A DNA stretch of 11,136 nucleotides from an uncultured Eubacteriales bacterium. Lineage in GTDB: Bacteria > Bacillota > Clostridia > Oscillospirales > Acutalibacteraceae. The notes under the pieces are model-generated. The model made no database searches, was not told where the DNA came from, and worked only from the letters and a program-made list of their open reading frames with translations. This document shows positions 1-7,403 of the stretch, piece after piece (within the stretch, counting starts at the first letter, position 1; each line of letters begins with the position of its first letter). The position numbers and the translations under genes are program-made. The stretch covers positions 1 through 11,136 of the forward strand of contig OMRJ01000082.1 of NCBI GenBank assembly GCA_900313475.1. Reading direction: 5' to 3'.

Positions 1-68
1 CCGAGGTACGGGTCTTTTAATTATACCTGCCGCGAAAAAACAATATCGGAACATTATTATCGGCGGCG

Positions 69-318
69 TTACTGCACTTTTCCTACCTTTTTCCAAAGTG
101 CGTCGGCTTTTTTTGTCCACGCTGCAAGCTTTTCCGGTGAATCGGGATAATTTAAGTAGAGGTTTTTAAGCGCAATTCCCAAAAAGACGCCCGAAATCAC
201 GGCAGAGATTGTTTTTGCCGAAATATGCCTCCCGGCGACCGCCGGTAACGATAAAGTTATCGGCAACAAGTGAATAGGGAGGACGGCGATACGGTGTAAC
301 ACCCTTTTCAGTGCGCAT
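69..318 (-). pseudogene. Possible small membrane protein gene split between two frames
   Basis: I do not recognise this gene. An ATG at 318, preceded by a weak GGCGAG, opens a frame with ordinary codon use that stops at 166. Its N-terminal part reads MRTEKGVTPYRRPPYSLVAD. From about 235 downwards a different minus frame, stopping at 69, looks more protein-like: a hydrophobic stretch (SAVISGVFLGIALKNLY) is followed by a basic amphipathic tail (EKLAAWTKKADALWKKVGK). One extra base between about 220 and 240 would join the two halves into a protein of about 83 residues with one membrane segment. It lies 89 bases after the DUF4838 gene on the same strand. Alternatives are a short independent ORF starting with GTG at 302, or no gene at all, since the plus strand is also partly open here. 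Confidence 0.3.
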
Positions 319-407
319 GAGCGTAAACTCGCCTTTCAACGTGACAGAATCAAGCTTTTCGCACTCTTTTTCCTCTTTTCTGTACTTTCGGATAAATCGA
401 AACGTTT

Positions 408-2720
408 TTATGCTTCGGCAACCGCAGCCGTCTCTTTCGATTCGTTTTTGCTTGACGCTTTCAAAACTTTTAACGTGCGAATGAAAAGAATAAGCACAAA
501 TAATGAGCACAGCGCATAGGCAATCGACATTGCAAGATTGTTTGCCTTACCGCGATAAATTGCATTGTTTATTACAAGAAGCGACGCTTCGTACAAAACC
601 GTAAATACAACGGTGTAAACAGCGGTCAGAGAAATTCTCCCTGATTTTTCGGAACGCACAAGCCTTGCAAACGCATATGACGCAAACGCGATTGACCCGA
701 CAAGAAGCACCACCGTAAAGGCGTATTCGGGAAGATTTTTCCATGAGAGGAACGCACGCCGGCTCCACATCGCCGCCTCGATGCAGGCGGCAAAAAGCGG
801 CAGGTGAACGCAGTAAATATATTTTTTGTTCTTTATCGCAAGAATAAATATTATCGCCGCTGTCAAAAGAGCCGCACCGTAAATGACCCAATCGACAGTG
901 TAGATATTCATCGCAAAGGAATTTATTTTCTGCCAGTTTTCGGCTCCGGAATATTCATACAGCGGCAGAACGTCCGCCTCTGTGCCGTCTCGCTGTATAC
1001 TCTCGTTGAACATCTTCACATCGTGCGCAAGAATGTCGCGGTACAGTGCTTTATTCGCGGCGGCTCTTTTTGACAGGCTTGAAAATTCGCCGAGCATCAG
1101 GGATGATTTAACATATCTCCATGAAATTTCGCTTCTTGTGATATTTGCAAGGGCAAATTCATCGGTCGAAGCATCGGCTTTTGCTTTTTCCCACAGCGCG
1201 TCAATATCCGCGGATTCCTTTTCCGTGAACGAGAAAGTGTCGCTCATTTTGTCATATATTTCGGCGTGTTTTTTCTCGGCGTTTGCCGTGACAAGACGGA
1301 GAATTTCACCTATCTCATCTCCGCCCTCACCGTAAAATGCGTTGAGAAATCCTTCGGTTTCTTTTTCAAGGTCGCAGTAGGGATTCTGCATAAGGCGGGA
1401 AAGAAGATATGCTCTCAGTTCACCGAATTCGGTGTCGCATTCGGCAATGTAGTAGTTGCCTTCTTCATAAACGCCCTTTACGCCGTGTTCGGCAAAAGTC
1501 TGCATATTCTTTTGAATTGTGCCGAAATCGGGAAATATGCCGACGGTATATGCGTAGTTTGTTGTGTAGTCCCATACATAGATATGGTCGCATATGTTGT
1601 TCCAGTCCGCAAGGTCCTGCATAAGCTCAACGTTGCGCTCACATTTGCTGTCGTCAAGCGGATGGGTAAAGCAGCACTCAATGGTGCACAGGCGGACTAT
1701 AACATTCTTTTCGGGAACAACTTTTGCAGGGGCTTTTCTTGTGTAGCGGTAAGCAAAGGTGTCAAGCGCGACATTGTCGTAGCCTGCCTCCTTGACCGCT
1801 CTCGCAATTCTGTTGACAAAGGTTATCATCGTGCCCGACTGCGAACCGTTTGCTTCGTCTAACGCTTTGCAGGCATCACAGGTGCAATACTTTGTATTGT
1901 CATCCTGCGTAAGTGAAATTATCTGCAAATCGGCATTTTTATCATGCTCTTTTTTCAGCATGTCAAGCACCTCGCCGAGCACTACATTGTACACATCCTC
2001 ATTTGTAAGGCAGAGCTGCGTCGAAACTCTCTTTCCTTCGTGCAGCGCAAAATATTCGGGGTGTTCGTTAAAGTATTTGTCCCTTGAGCAAAAAAGAGTC
2101 GCCAATGTGTGGCAAAAACTCCCTATATAATTAACCGTACCACCCTGCTCGTCGGAAAGCTTCCTGTAAACTCCGCTGTTCAGCCCGTTTGCAAGCGAAT
2201 AGATATCGTTGCGGGGCGAGAGCCAATCGGTTTCCGTGTACTCAAAATAGGGGGTGTATGAAATGTCAGCGTTTTCAGGCATTTCAAGTTTTCCGGTGTA
2301 GCTTTTGTAACCTGTTTTTTCGGAATAGATTTTGAATCCGGCGTATTCTTCGAGAAAACGGTAAACTCCGTATATTGTGCCTTTGTTGCCGTTACCGTTT
2401 ATCTCAATGCGGTTGTCTCCGCTTTTGATGATATAACTGCCGTCCGCCGTATTGTCGGGCTTGTGTTCGGTCAGCGCGGTGGCGCCGACAAGGAATTTGA
2501 ACACGTCTGTTTTTTCGTTGTCCGTTACGATGCCGACTGTCCTGCCCGTTACTTCAACGATGCCCTTTTGCAGCGTTTCTGCGGCGTATTTTTCGGTTAC
2601 GGACGCCTTTTCGGGGATAACGATTACGGCGTTATCCCGCAGCGGCTGCGCTGTGACTGTCGGCAGAAGAATTAACGCAAGCATCAGTGCGGATAAAAGT
2701 GCCGAAACGATTTTTTTCAT
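408..2720 (-). CDS. DUF4838 glycoside-hydrolase-like protein with signal peptide and C-terminal membrane domain
   Basis: A 770-residue exported protein. Residues 1-24 form a signal peptide ending TVTA. Residues ~30-135 resemble the alpha/beta N-terminal domain that precedes the catalytic barrel in GH67/GH20-type enzymes (NRIEINGNGNKGTIYGVYRF). Residues ~155-445 are DUF4838, a TIM-barrel-like domain expected to act on glycans. Visible motifs are QDD at 272-274 followed by a CxCxxC cluster (C279, C281, C284), VWD at 382-384, and the acidic pair E419-E420. A helical region (450-585) leads to about five hydrophobic segments (near 609-629, 634-651, 665-687, 695-715, 727-748) and a charged tail. 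The start is fixed by AGAGGAG eight bases upstream. A promoter lies at 2798-2826. The catalytic residues and substrate are not known to me. Family assignment is firm; enzymatic function is inferred. Confidence 0.85.
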   Translation of the reverse strand: MKKIVSALLSALMLALILLPTVTAQPLRDNAVIVIPEKASVTEKYAAETLQKGIVEVTGRTVGIVTDNEKTDVFKFLVGATALTEHKPDNTADGSYIIKSGDNRIEINGNGNKGTIYGVYRFLEEYAGFKIYSEKTGYKSYTGKLEMPENADISYTPYFEYTETDWLSPRNDIYSLANGLNSGVYRKLSDEQGGTVNYIGSFCHTLATLFCSRDKYFNEHPEYFALHEGKRVSTQLCLTNEDVYNVVLGEVLDMLKKEHDKNADLQIISLTQDDNTKYCTCDACKALDEANGSQSGTMITFVNRIARAVKEAGYDNVALDTFAYRYTRKAPAKVVPEKNVIVRLCTIECCFTHPLDDSKCERNVELMQDLADWNNICDHIYVWDYTTNYAYTVGIFPDFGTIQKNMQTFAEHGVKGVYEEGNYYIAECDTEFGELRAYLLSRLMQNPYCDLEKETEGFLNAFYGEGGDEIGEILRLVTANAEKKHAEIYDKMSDTFSFTEKESADIDALWEKAKADASTDEFALANITRSEISWRYVKSSLMLGEFSSLSKRAAANKALYRDILAHDVKMFNESIQRDGTEADVLPLYEYSGAENWQKINSFAMNIYTVDWVIYGAALLTAAIIFILAIKNKKYIYCVHLPLFAACIEAAMWSRRAFLSWKNLPEYAFTVVLLVGSIAFASYAFARLVRSEKSGRISLTAVYTVVFTVLYEASLLVINNAIYRGKANNLAMSIAYALCSLFVLILFIRTLKVLKASSKNESKETAAVAEA

Positions 2721-2728
2721 TGTTCATT

Positions 2729-2735
2729 CTCCTCT
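2729..2735 (-). promoter_or_regulatory. Ribosome binding site of the DUF4838 gene
   Basis: AGAGGAG on the minus strand ends eight bases before the ATG at 2720, which supports that start and the intact signal peptide. Confidence 0.8.
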
Positions 2736-2762
2736 TTTTCGTTGATTTTTACTGTTTTAACG

Positions 2763-2784
2763 ACATTTTTACCGAAAAAAATGT
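2763..2784 (-). repeat. 8-bp-arm palindrome in the DUF4838 leader
   Basis: ACATTTTT (2763-2770) and AAAAATGT (2777-2784) are perfect inverted arms around a six-base loop. The element begins about seven bases after the predicted transcription start, so it could be an operator or an RNA hairpin. Its AT-richness makes chance occurrence possible. Confidence 0.4.
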
Positions 2785-2797
2785 AATATTCAATAAA

Positions 2798-2826
2798 AGT
2801 ATACAATACGGAAAAGCTTATTTCAA
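2798..2826 (-). promoter_or_regulatory. Predicted promoter of the DUF4838 gene
   Basis: On the minus strand, TTGAAA (2821-2826) and TATACT (2798-2803) are separated by exactly 17 bases, matching the housekeeping sigma consensus well. Transcription would start near 2791, giving a leader of about 70 bases with the palindrome at 2763-2784. Confidence 0.7.
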
Positions 2827-2871
2827 CTTTTTTTTACCGAGTACCGTGACAGCGAAATTTTTTTCGTGCTT

Positions 2872-2902
2872 TTTTCACTGTTTACGCAAAAAGCGGTGAA
2901 AA
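2872..2902. repeat. Inverted repeat TTTTCAC/GTGAAAA between the divergent promoters
   Basis: TTTTCAC (2872-2878) and GTGAAAA (2896-2902) are perfect 7-base inverted arms with 17 bases between them. They sit upstream of the plus promoter and upstream of the minus promoter, a position that would suit a regulator acting on both genes. No regulator gene is adjacent. Confidence 0.35.
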
Positions 2903-2919
2903 TATCCTCACGTTATATA

Positions 2920-2947
2920 TTTACTTTTCTTCGGAACATGTTAGAAT
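2920..2947 (+). promoter_or_regulatory. Predicted extended -10 promoter of the phosphodiesterase gene
   Basis: TAGAAT (2942-2947) is preceded by TGT, forming an extended -10 element. A partial -35 box, TTTACT, lies at 2920-2925 with a 16-base spacer. Transcription would begin near 2954. Five-base arms TCGGA/TCCGA (2931-2935, 2951-2955) flank the -10 box. Confidence 0.5.
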
Positions 2948-3016
2948 ATATCCGACGGATAAACACGGATGTCGGCGATACGGCAATCCGAACAGTCGGT
3001 TTATCAGAAAAAAAGC

Positions 3017-3021
3017 AGGAG
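3017..3021 (+). promoter_or_regulatory. Ribosome binding site of the phosphodiesterase gene
   Basis: AGGAG ends nine bases before the ATG at 3031. An in-frame TAA at 3022-3024 rules out any N-terminal extension, so the protein has no signal peptide. Confidence 0.8.
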
Positions 3022-3030
3022 TAAAAACTT

Positions 3031-4584
3031 ATGTATAACTATCCGCATGTTGCAATTCTGGGTATAGACGGAATGGGCAATTTTGACACAAAAGCAAACA
3101 CGCCTAATATAGACAGTCTCACGGCAAACGGCAGCCTCAATCATTTCGTGCTGTCCGAAAATCCCACGATAAGCGCAGAAAACTGGGCTGCCATGCTCTA
3201 CGGAACAAGTCCGCAGGTGCACGGAAAAACAAACGGTTATATCGGCAAATTCGAGCACACCGACAAAAACATGCCCTCGCTGTTTTCGCGTGTGCGCACT
3301 TCGTTTCCCGACGCATATCTTACAAGCGTTGTCAACTGGAATCCGATTAACCACGGCATTATAGAGCATGATATAAACGTCGATTTTGCCACTGCCGCAA
3401 GCGATGCGCTTTTAACGCCGAAAATAATAAGACGCATCGCGAAAAAACCGAAGCTCCTTTTCGTTCAGTTTGACGATGTTGACGGAGCGGGGCACAAATA
3501 CACCTACGGTTCAAAGGAACACATAAAGCAGATCGAAACCACCGACAGGTATATCGGAAGAATAATAAGCGCATATAAACGCGCGGGAATTTTCGACGAT
3601 ACGTTGTTTATAGTTATCGCCGATCACGGCGGCATCCGCAAAGGGCACGGCGGTTATTCCGACACCGAAAAATACGTCACCTTTGCCGTATCGGGCAAAA
3701 CCGTATTGAAAGGAGCAATGGGCGAAGCGAACACGCGTGACGTGTGCGCCGTCGCACTTTACGCACTCGGCATCGACATCCCGAAATACGATGAAAACGG
3801 ATTTTCGTCACGTGTGCCGGGCGGCATTTTCGACGGACAGGACGGCTACACCCGCCCGCCCGTAAAAAAATACACGGTTGAAAACAACGACACTCCCGCC
3901 TTTGACGGAGAACACGGACTGAAACGCCTTTTCGGCAACCGACTGAAGCTTGCAATGTTCTTTGACAACAGCCTTAACGACGAAACGGGACATTGCAAAT
4001 TCGAGATGAGAGATACCGTCAAATACTACACCGACGGTGTTATGGGGTCACGCGGCGAATTCGGGCAGACAGGTTCGGCTCTCACAAAAGATCTTCATGT
4101 CGGCAAATGCGGTTTTTCGGTCGGCGCGTGGGTCAGACTTGACGGAAAAACACTCACGGGTGACTGCTATATCTGCGGCAACAGTGATATGTCGAAACGG
4201 GACGGAAACGGATTTGCATTCACAATAAAAAACTACGATGCGGATTTTACACTCTGCACCGCCGACGATCATTTCACGCTGGTAACGCCTTATCCCGACG
4301 ATTTCGATGGCGGCTGGCTCAACATCATACATGTTATCGATACCGAAAGCCGCGTTATAAAAGTGTATATGAATTTCAATTTTATACGCTCTTTCGATAT
4401 TCCCGACGGAATGTGCGGAGACTTCGACGCGCCGATTTTCACAGTCGGCAATGATGTTCCGAACCGCTGCAACACGGAACTTTTCCCGAACACCTTCAAC
4501 ATTGACGATCTGCTTATCTTTGACGGCGCTCTGACGGACGGCGACATCCGCAAATTAAAAGAATACTATAGTTTCGGTAAATAA
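3031..4584 (+). CDS. Alkaline phosphatase superfamily phosphodiesterase/nucleotide pyrophosphatase with C-terminal LamG-like domain
   Basis: A 517-residue two-domain protein. Residues 1 to about 260 are a type I phosphodiesterase/nucleotide pyrophosphatase-like domain with the expected two-metal ligand set: D13 (GIDGMG), the nucleophile region PTISAEN (T46 or S48), D151 and H155 (DGAGH), D198-H199 (ADHGG) and H206 (GHGG). It probably hydrolyses a phosphomonoester or phosphodiester; the substrate cannot be told. After a linker, residues ~305-515 form a LamG/concanavalin-like jelly roll (LAMFFDNSLND, GFSVGAWVRLDG, FNIDDLLIFDGAL), as in LamG_3-type carbohydrate-binding modules. No signal peptide or membrane segment is present, which is odd for a LamG protein. 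It diverges from the DUF4838 gene and ends at a strong terminator. Superfamily assignment is firm. Confidence 0.87.
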   Translation: MYNYPHVAILGIDGMGNFDTKANTPNIDSLTANGSLNHFVLSENPTISAENWAAMLYGTSPQVHGKTNGYIGKFEHTDKNMPSLFSRVRTSFPDAYLTSVVNWNPINHGIIEHDINVDFATAASDALLTPKIIRRIAKKPKLLFVQFDDVDGAGHKYTYGSKEHIKQIETTDRYIGRIISAYKRAGIFDDTLFIVIADHGGIRKGHGGYSDTEKYVTFAVSGKTVLKGAMGEANTRDVCAVALYALGIDIPKYDENGFSSRVPGGIFDGQDGYTRPPVKKYTVENNDTPAFDGEHGLKRLFGNRLKLAMFFDNSLNDETGHCKFEMRDTVKYYTDGVMGSRGEFGQTGSALTKDLHVGKCGFSVGAWVRLDGKTLTGDCYICGNSDMSKRDGNGFAFTIKNYDADFTLCTADDHFTLVTPYPDDFDGGWLNIIHVIDTESRVIKVYMNFNFIRSFDIPDGMCGDFDAPIFTVGNDVPNRCNTELFPNTFNIDDLLIFDGALTDGDIRKLKEYYSFGK

Positions 4585-4593
4585 CAAACAAAA

Positions 4594-4636
4594 AAAACAG
4601 ACATTCGTTCGGTGCAAGCCGCCGAATGTCTGTTTT
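4594..4636. terminator. Bidirectional intrinsic terminator between convergent genes
   Basis: The arms at 4594-4607 and 4623-4636 are perfect 14-base inverted repeats (core ACAGACATTCG). The loop can add a short CGG/CCG stem. Read on the minus strand the stem is followed by eight T; read on the plus strand it ends in TTTT. It serves the phosphodiesterase gene (plus) and, more strongly, the M3 peptidase gene (minus). Confidence 0.9.
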
Positions 4637-4667
4637 AACTTTTAAATATACAGCGGCAAGCCCCGCG

Positions 4668-6362
4668 TCATTTGACTTCGTTTTCGTCAAGCCATTTTTC
4701 GGCAGCCCCGCACACTTCCTTAAGGATATCGCCGTCAAACGGACTTTTCAGCCCCGCATTTTTAAGCAGCTCCGTAAAAACGCGGCTGCCGCCCTGCTCC
4801 GTGTATGCCATATAGTGCCTCCACGCGTCGCCGGGGTCTTTTTGTATCATCACCCAGAACTGCAGAGCAACCGTCTGCGCAAGACAGTAGTCGATATAGT
4901 AGAACGGCGAAGAATAAATATGGTGCTGACGCTGCCATGCCTTGCCGTCCGAATAGAACGGGATTTCTCCGTCAAGCTTCAGCCAAGGCATATAGATACC
5001 CTGCAGACGTTTCCATTCGGCGTGGCGTTCTGCGGGAGTCATGTCGGGTTTCTCATATACCGCATGCTGAAAACGGTCGACAAGCGTTCCGTAAGGAATA
5101 AACGTCAATGCCCCTGAGAGATGAGAATACTTGAACTTCGCGGTATCTTTACCGAAAAAGCTTTCGCTCCGATTCCACGCAAAAAACTCCATGCTCATCG
5201 AATGCACCTCGCACCCCTCAAGAGTGGGCCAAATTGTGCTCATCGGAACCCGCTTGCGGTTGTACCAATCTGCAAAGGCGTGCCCCGCTTCATGTGTGAC
5301 CGTCTCGACGTCGTCCGCAGTGCCGTTGAAATTCGCAAAAATGAACGGTTCCTCATACTCATAGAGAGTCGTACAGTAGCCGCCCGCACGTTTGCCCTCT
5401 GTAGACAATACATCAAGCAGCCCGTTATCAAGCATCATGCGGAAAAACCTTCCCGTTTCGTCCGACAGCTCGTCATAGAACCTTTTGCCCGCGTTCAAAA
5501 TATCGTCGGGAGTGCCGACGGGGCGCGGATTGCCCGAACGGAATACAAGAGAAGAATCGGCATAGTTCATCGGGTAACCTACACCGAGCGCTTCGGCGCG
5601 GCGTCTGTATATCTTATCCGCTACGGGAACAAGATATTTCACGACCGATTCGCTGAATTTTTCAACATCATCCTTTGTGTACGAGTTGCGGCACATGCGG
5701 TAATATCCGAGCGGAGTGTAGCCGCCGTAGCCGAGCTTTTTGCCCATTGTATCGCGCAGATGCGTCAGTTCGTCATAAAGCCGGTCAAGCCCGGCTCCGT
5801 TTTTTACATACCACTCGCCCTCCGCTCTCCACGCCGCGCGGCGAAGCCCGTCGTCGGCATCGGTCTTAAACGGTGCGAGCTGCGACAATGTATACACACT
5901 GCCGTTAAATTCTATCTGTGCCGATGCAAGCAGCTTTTCATATTCCTGAACAAGATCGTTTTCACGCTGCAATTCGGGGATGATTTCGGGTGAGAAAGTT
6001 TTTAATTCAATTTCGGCATTGATAAACATCACGCTGCCGTACTCCCTCTCAAAATCCGCTCTGAAGCGGCTTGTGAGCATCGCATCCGTCCATGCCTGCG
6101 TATACTCCTGCAATTCGGGCAGTGCAGTATTCCAGAATTTTTCCTCACCGTCGTAAAAAGTGTCACGCGTGTCGACCGAGTGGCGAATGCTCGACAGCGT
6201 CTGCATTGTCGCGACATGCTTTGTAAACTTCTCGTTTTCGAGAAAGACTTTTTTGGCGTCACCGTAGCTTTCCGCATTTTTAAGACGTTCGGTAAGCGAC
6301 TTAAGCTCCGTTTTTACCGCTTCGATATCGGGGCGTTCATATTTCATTTCCGAAAATTTCAT
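4668..6362 (-). CDS. M3 family oligoendopeptidase
   Basis: A 564-residue cytoplasmic zinc metallopeptidase that cleaves short peptides. The zinc motif is H357-E-A-G-H361, inside VTHEAGHAFADW, with the third ligand probably E385 (EGCEVHSMSMEF) 24 residues later. Near the C-terminus, H480-H481 and the tyrosines of HIYSSPFYYIDY match the substrate-binding His/Tyr cluster of M3 enzymes. The N-terminal half (1-300) is helical, as in the family. Length fits the shorter M3 oligoendopeptidases that are distinct from classical PepF. The start is set by GGAGG at 6371-6375, eight bases upstream. No signal peptide is seen. It lies 59 bases after the GatD-like gene on the same strand and may be co-transcribed or use a weak promoter in that gap. 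Confidence 0.95.
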   Translation of the reverse strand: MKFSEMKYERPDIEAVKTELKSLTERLKNAESYGDAKKVFLENEKFTKHVATMQTLSSIRHSVDTRDTFYDGEEKFWNTALPELQEYTQAWTDAMLTSRFRADFEREYGSVMFINAEIELKTFSPEIIPELQRENDLVQEYEKLLASAQIEFNGSVYTLSQLAPFKTDADDGLRRAAWRAEGEWYVKNGAGLDRLYDELTHLRDTMGKKLGYGGYTPLGYYRMCRNSYTKDDVEKFSESVVKYLVPVADKIYRRRAEALGVGYPMNYADSSLVFRSGNPRPVGTPDDILNAGKRFYDELSDETGRFFRMMLDNGLLDVLSTEGKRAGGYCTTLYEYEEPFIFANFNGTADDVETVTHEAGHAFADWYNRKRVPMSTIWPTLEGCEVHSMSMEFFAWNRSESFFGKDTAKFKYSHLSGALTFIPYGTLVDRFQHAVYEKPDMTPAERHAEWKRLQGIYMPWLKLDGEIPFYSDGKAWQRQHHIYSSPFYYIDYCLAQTVALQFWVMIQKDPGDAWRHYMAYTEQGGSRVFTELLKNAGLKSPFDGDILKEVCGAAEKWLDENEVK

Positions 6363-6389
6363 GTAATTATCCTCCGTTCCGCTTTTTTG

Positions 6390-6418
6390 ACTTTATCACA
6401 TCGGCGACGAAAAATCAA
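6390..6418 (-). promoter_or_regulatory. Weak candidate promoter for the M3 peptidase gene
   Basis: TTGATT (6413-6418) and TAAAGT (6390-6395) on the minus strand are 17 bases apart, with 4 of 6 matches in each box. It could give the peptidase independent expression from the regulator operon. Confidence 0.3.
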
Positions 6419-6421
6419 CCG

Positions 6422-7132
6422 TCAGAACCTGACTTCGGGATCTTCAAATTCTTTCAGATGATGCCGATATGCGTCCATGGCAGCCTCCCTGAAGGCAGCC
6501 TCGCCTCCGTGTCCCGCAAGGTGCATTACATATTCCGTGAACAGAGGGTTCAGAGGAAGTATCGGACCCGACAGATGCGTGCCGAGAAAATTGTTTTTAC
6601 GCATTCCCTCATACACGCTTTCGCGGTTTATCCCTATTCCCCTCTCGCACTTCGCAAATGCAAACTGCGAATTGTCGCCGAACAGGAAAGAAAACTGCGA
6701 CTTGAATCCGACAAGCTTTATATCGCCGTTGAATACGGAAAGCTGTTTTCCGTTGTAACGGTCGAAAAGGTCGCACCTCGCATCGAGCGGAAAAATTCCG
6801 AGTGCGTCCGTCTCTGTTTTTTCGGTAACATAAGAAATGTGACGGCAAAAAACCTCGCACGCGTTTCCCGTCATCAAAAACACCGTGCCCGCGTCAATAA
6901 GCTCTTCTATCCTGCTTTTAAAGGGCATCAGCTTTTTTATGACCGCACGCTGCGTAGATTCGCTCATGTGCCCCATCATTATTATATCCGGTCTGCCGTC
7001 CTTAAAATACGGCTCGCCGCCTATCGGTGTCTCGATAAAATCGGCATCGGGCATGCATTCCCGAAGATATACGCTGTTTTGACCGTCCGCATTAAGATTG
7101 CAAAGCTCTCTGAATAAAACTTCAACTGTCAT
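6422..7132 (-). CDS. GatD-like type 1 glutamine amidotransferase homologue lacking the catalytic Cys and His
   Basis: A 236-residue protein whose layout follows GatD, the glutaminase subunit of the MurT/GatD lipid II amidating complex: an N-terminal LFRELCNLNADGQN like the family's LYPDLLNLYGDRGN, then LVGF, and GTHLSGPILPLNP near the end. Key residues differ. The nucleophile loop, normally ICGGYQ, reads TGNACE, with G89 at the cysteine position and a displaced C92. The usual GGGQD loop reads GHMSES. The catalytic His of YLHGP is replaced by S188. The protein is therefore probably not a working glutaminase, and may bind or regulate instead. I chose the ATG at 7132 because homology starts there and a longer reading would overlap the regulator gene; its Shine-Dalgarno sequence (CAGGCG) is weak. 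It follows the regulator by 16 bases. Confidence 0.8.
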   Translation of the reverse strand: MTVEVLFRELCNLNADGQNSVYLRECMPDADFIETPIGGEPYFKDGRPDIIMMGHMSESTQRAVIKKLMPFKSRIEELIDAGTVFLMTGNACEVFCRHISYVTEKTETDALGIFPLDARCDLFDRYNGKQLSVFNGDIKLVGFKSQFSFLFGDNSQFAFAKCERGIGINRESVYEGMRKNNFLGTHLSGPILPLNPLFTEYVMHLAGHGGEAAFREAAMDAYRHHLKEFEDPEVRF

Positions 7133-7148
7133 TTTTTCGCCTGCTTTT

Positions 7149-7370
7149 TTATTTTTTCGGTAGTTTTTTCTTTTCATCGGTGAAGCCGAGTATATAATCG
7201 GCGGAAACGTTGTAGAGAACACAAAGCTTCATAAGCTTTTCGCCTTTTATATCGGATTTTCCGTTTTCGATATTGCTGTATTGCTCCTGTGTAACCTGAA
7301 GCAGCGCTGCAAGATTTTTCTGAAGAAGATCGTTGTCCTCGCGCAGCTCGCGTATCCGTCTGTAATACAC
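7149..7370 (-). CDS. XRE (Cro/CI) family helix-turn-helix regulator
   Basis: A 73-residue DNA-binding protein with one HTH_3 domain. RELREDNDLLQKNLAALLQ and VTQEQYSNIENGKSDI form the helix-turn-helix region (~6-42), followed by LCVLYNVSADYILG, typical of small clostridial regulators. The GTG at 7370 is chosen because AGGTGAT (7375-7381) precedes it closely and family members begin YYRRIRxLRED; the ATG at 7400 would add ten unmatched residues and has no ribosome site. It is followed after 16 bases by the GatD-like gene. It probably represses its own operon and the divergent promoter through the three palindromes at 7401-7470. The binding sites are inferred from position. Confidence 0.92.
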   Translation of the reverse strand: MYYRRIRELREDNDLLQKNLAALLQVTQEQYSNIENGKSDIKGEKLMKLCVLYNVSADYILGFTDEKKKLPKK

Positions 7371-7374
7371 CGCG

Positions 7375-7381
7375 ATCACCT
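7375..7381 (-). promoter_or_regulatory. Ribosome binding site deciding the GTG start of the regulator
   Basis: AGGTGAT on the minus strand lies four bases before the GTG at 7370, with the GAGG core eight bases away. It lies inside the longer ATG-7400 reading and so argues for the shorter protein. Confidence 0.75.
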
Positions 7382-7397
7382 CACATCGGTATGTTAT

Positions 7398-7403
7398 CAT
7401 ATA
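7398..7403 (-). promoter_or_regulatory. Candidate -10 box of the regulator/GatD-like operon
   Basis: TATGAT on the minus strand is a 5-of-6 match to the -10 consensus. No convincing -35 box is found 16-18 bases upstream, so the promoter is weak or activator-dependent. It touches the first palindrome. Confidence 0.35.

Noticed and set aside
1266..1862. 198-codon plus-strand open frame
   Set aside because: It is antisense to the DUF4838 domain coding region and has no support of its own.
5121..5993. 290-codon plus-strand open frame
   Set aside because: It lies wholly opposite the M3 peptidase gene, which has complete zinc-site motifs and a ribosome site. The plus frame shows no recognisable motif and an unlikely composition rich in Arg, His and Cys.
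6458..7117. 219-codon plus-strand open frame
   Set aside because: It is antisense to the GatD-like gene, whose family motifs are read in order on the minus strand.
7133..7222. N-terminal extension of the GatD-like protein from an ATG at 7222
   Set aside because: It would overlap the regulator gene, adds about 30 unmatched, low-complexity residues, and family homology begins at the ATG at 7132.
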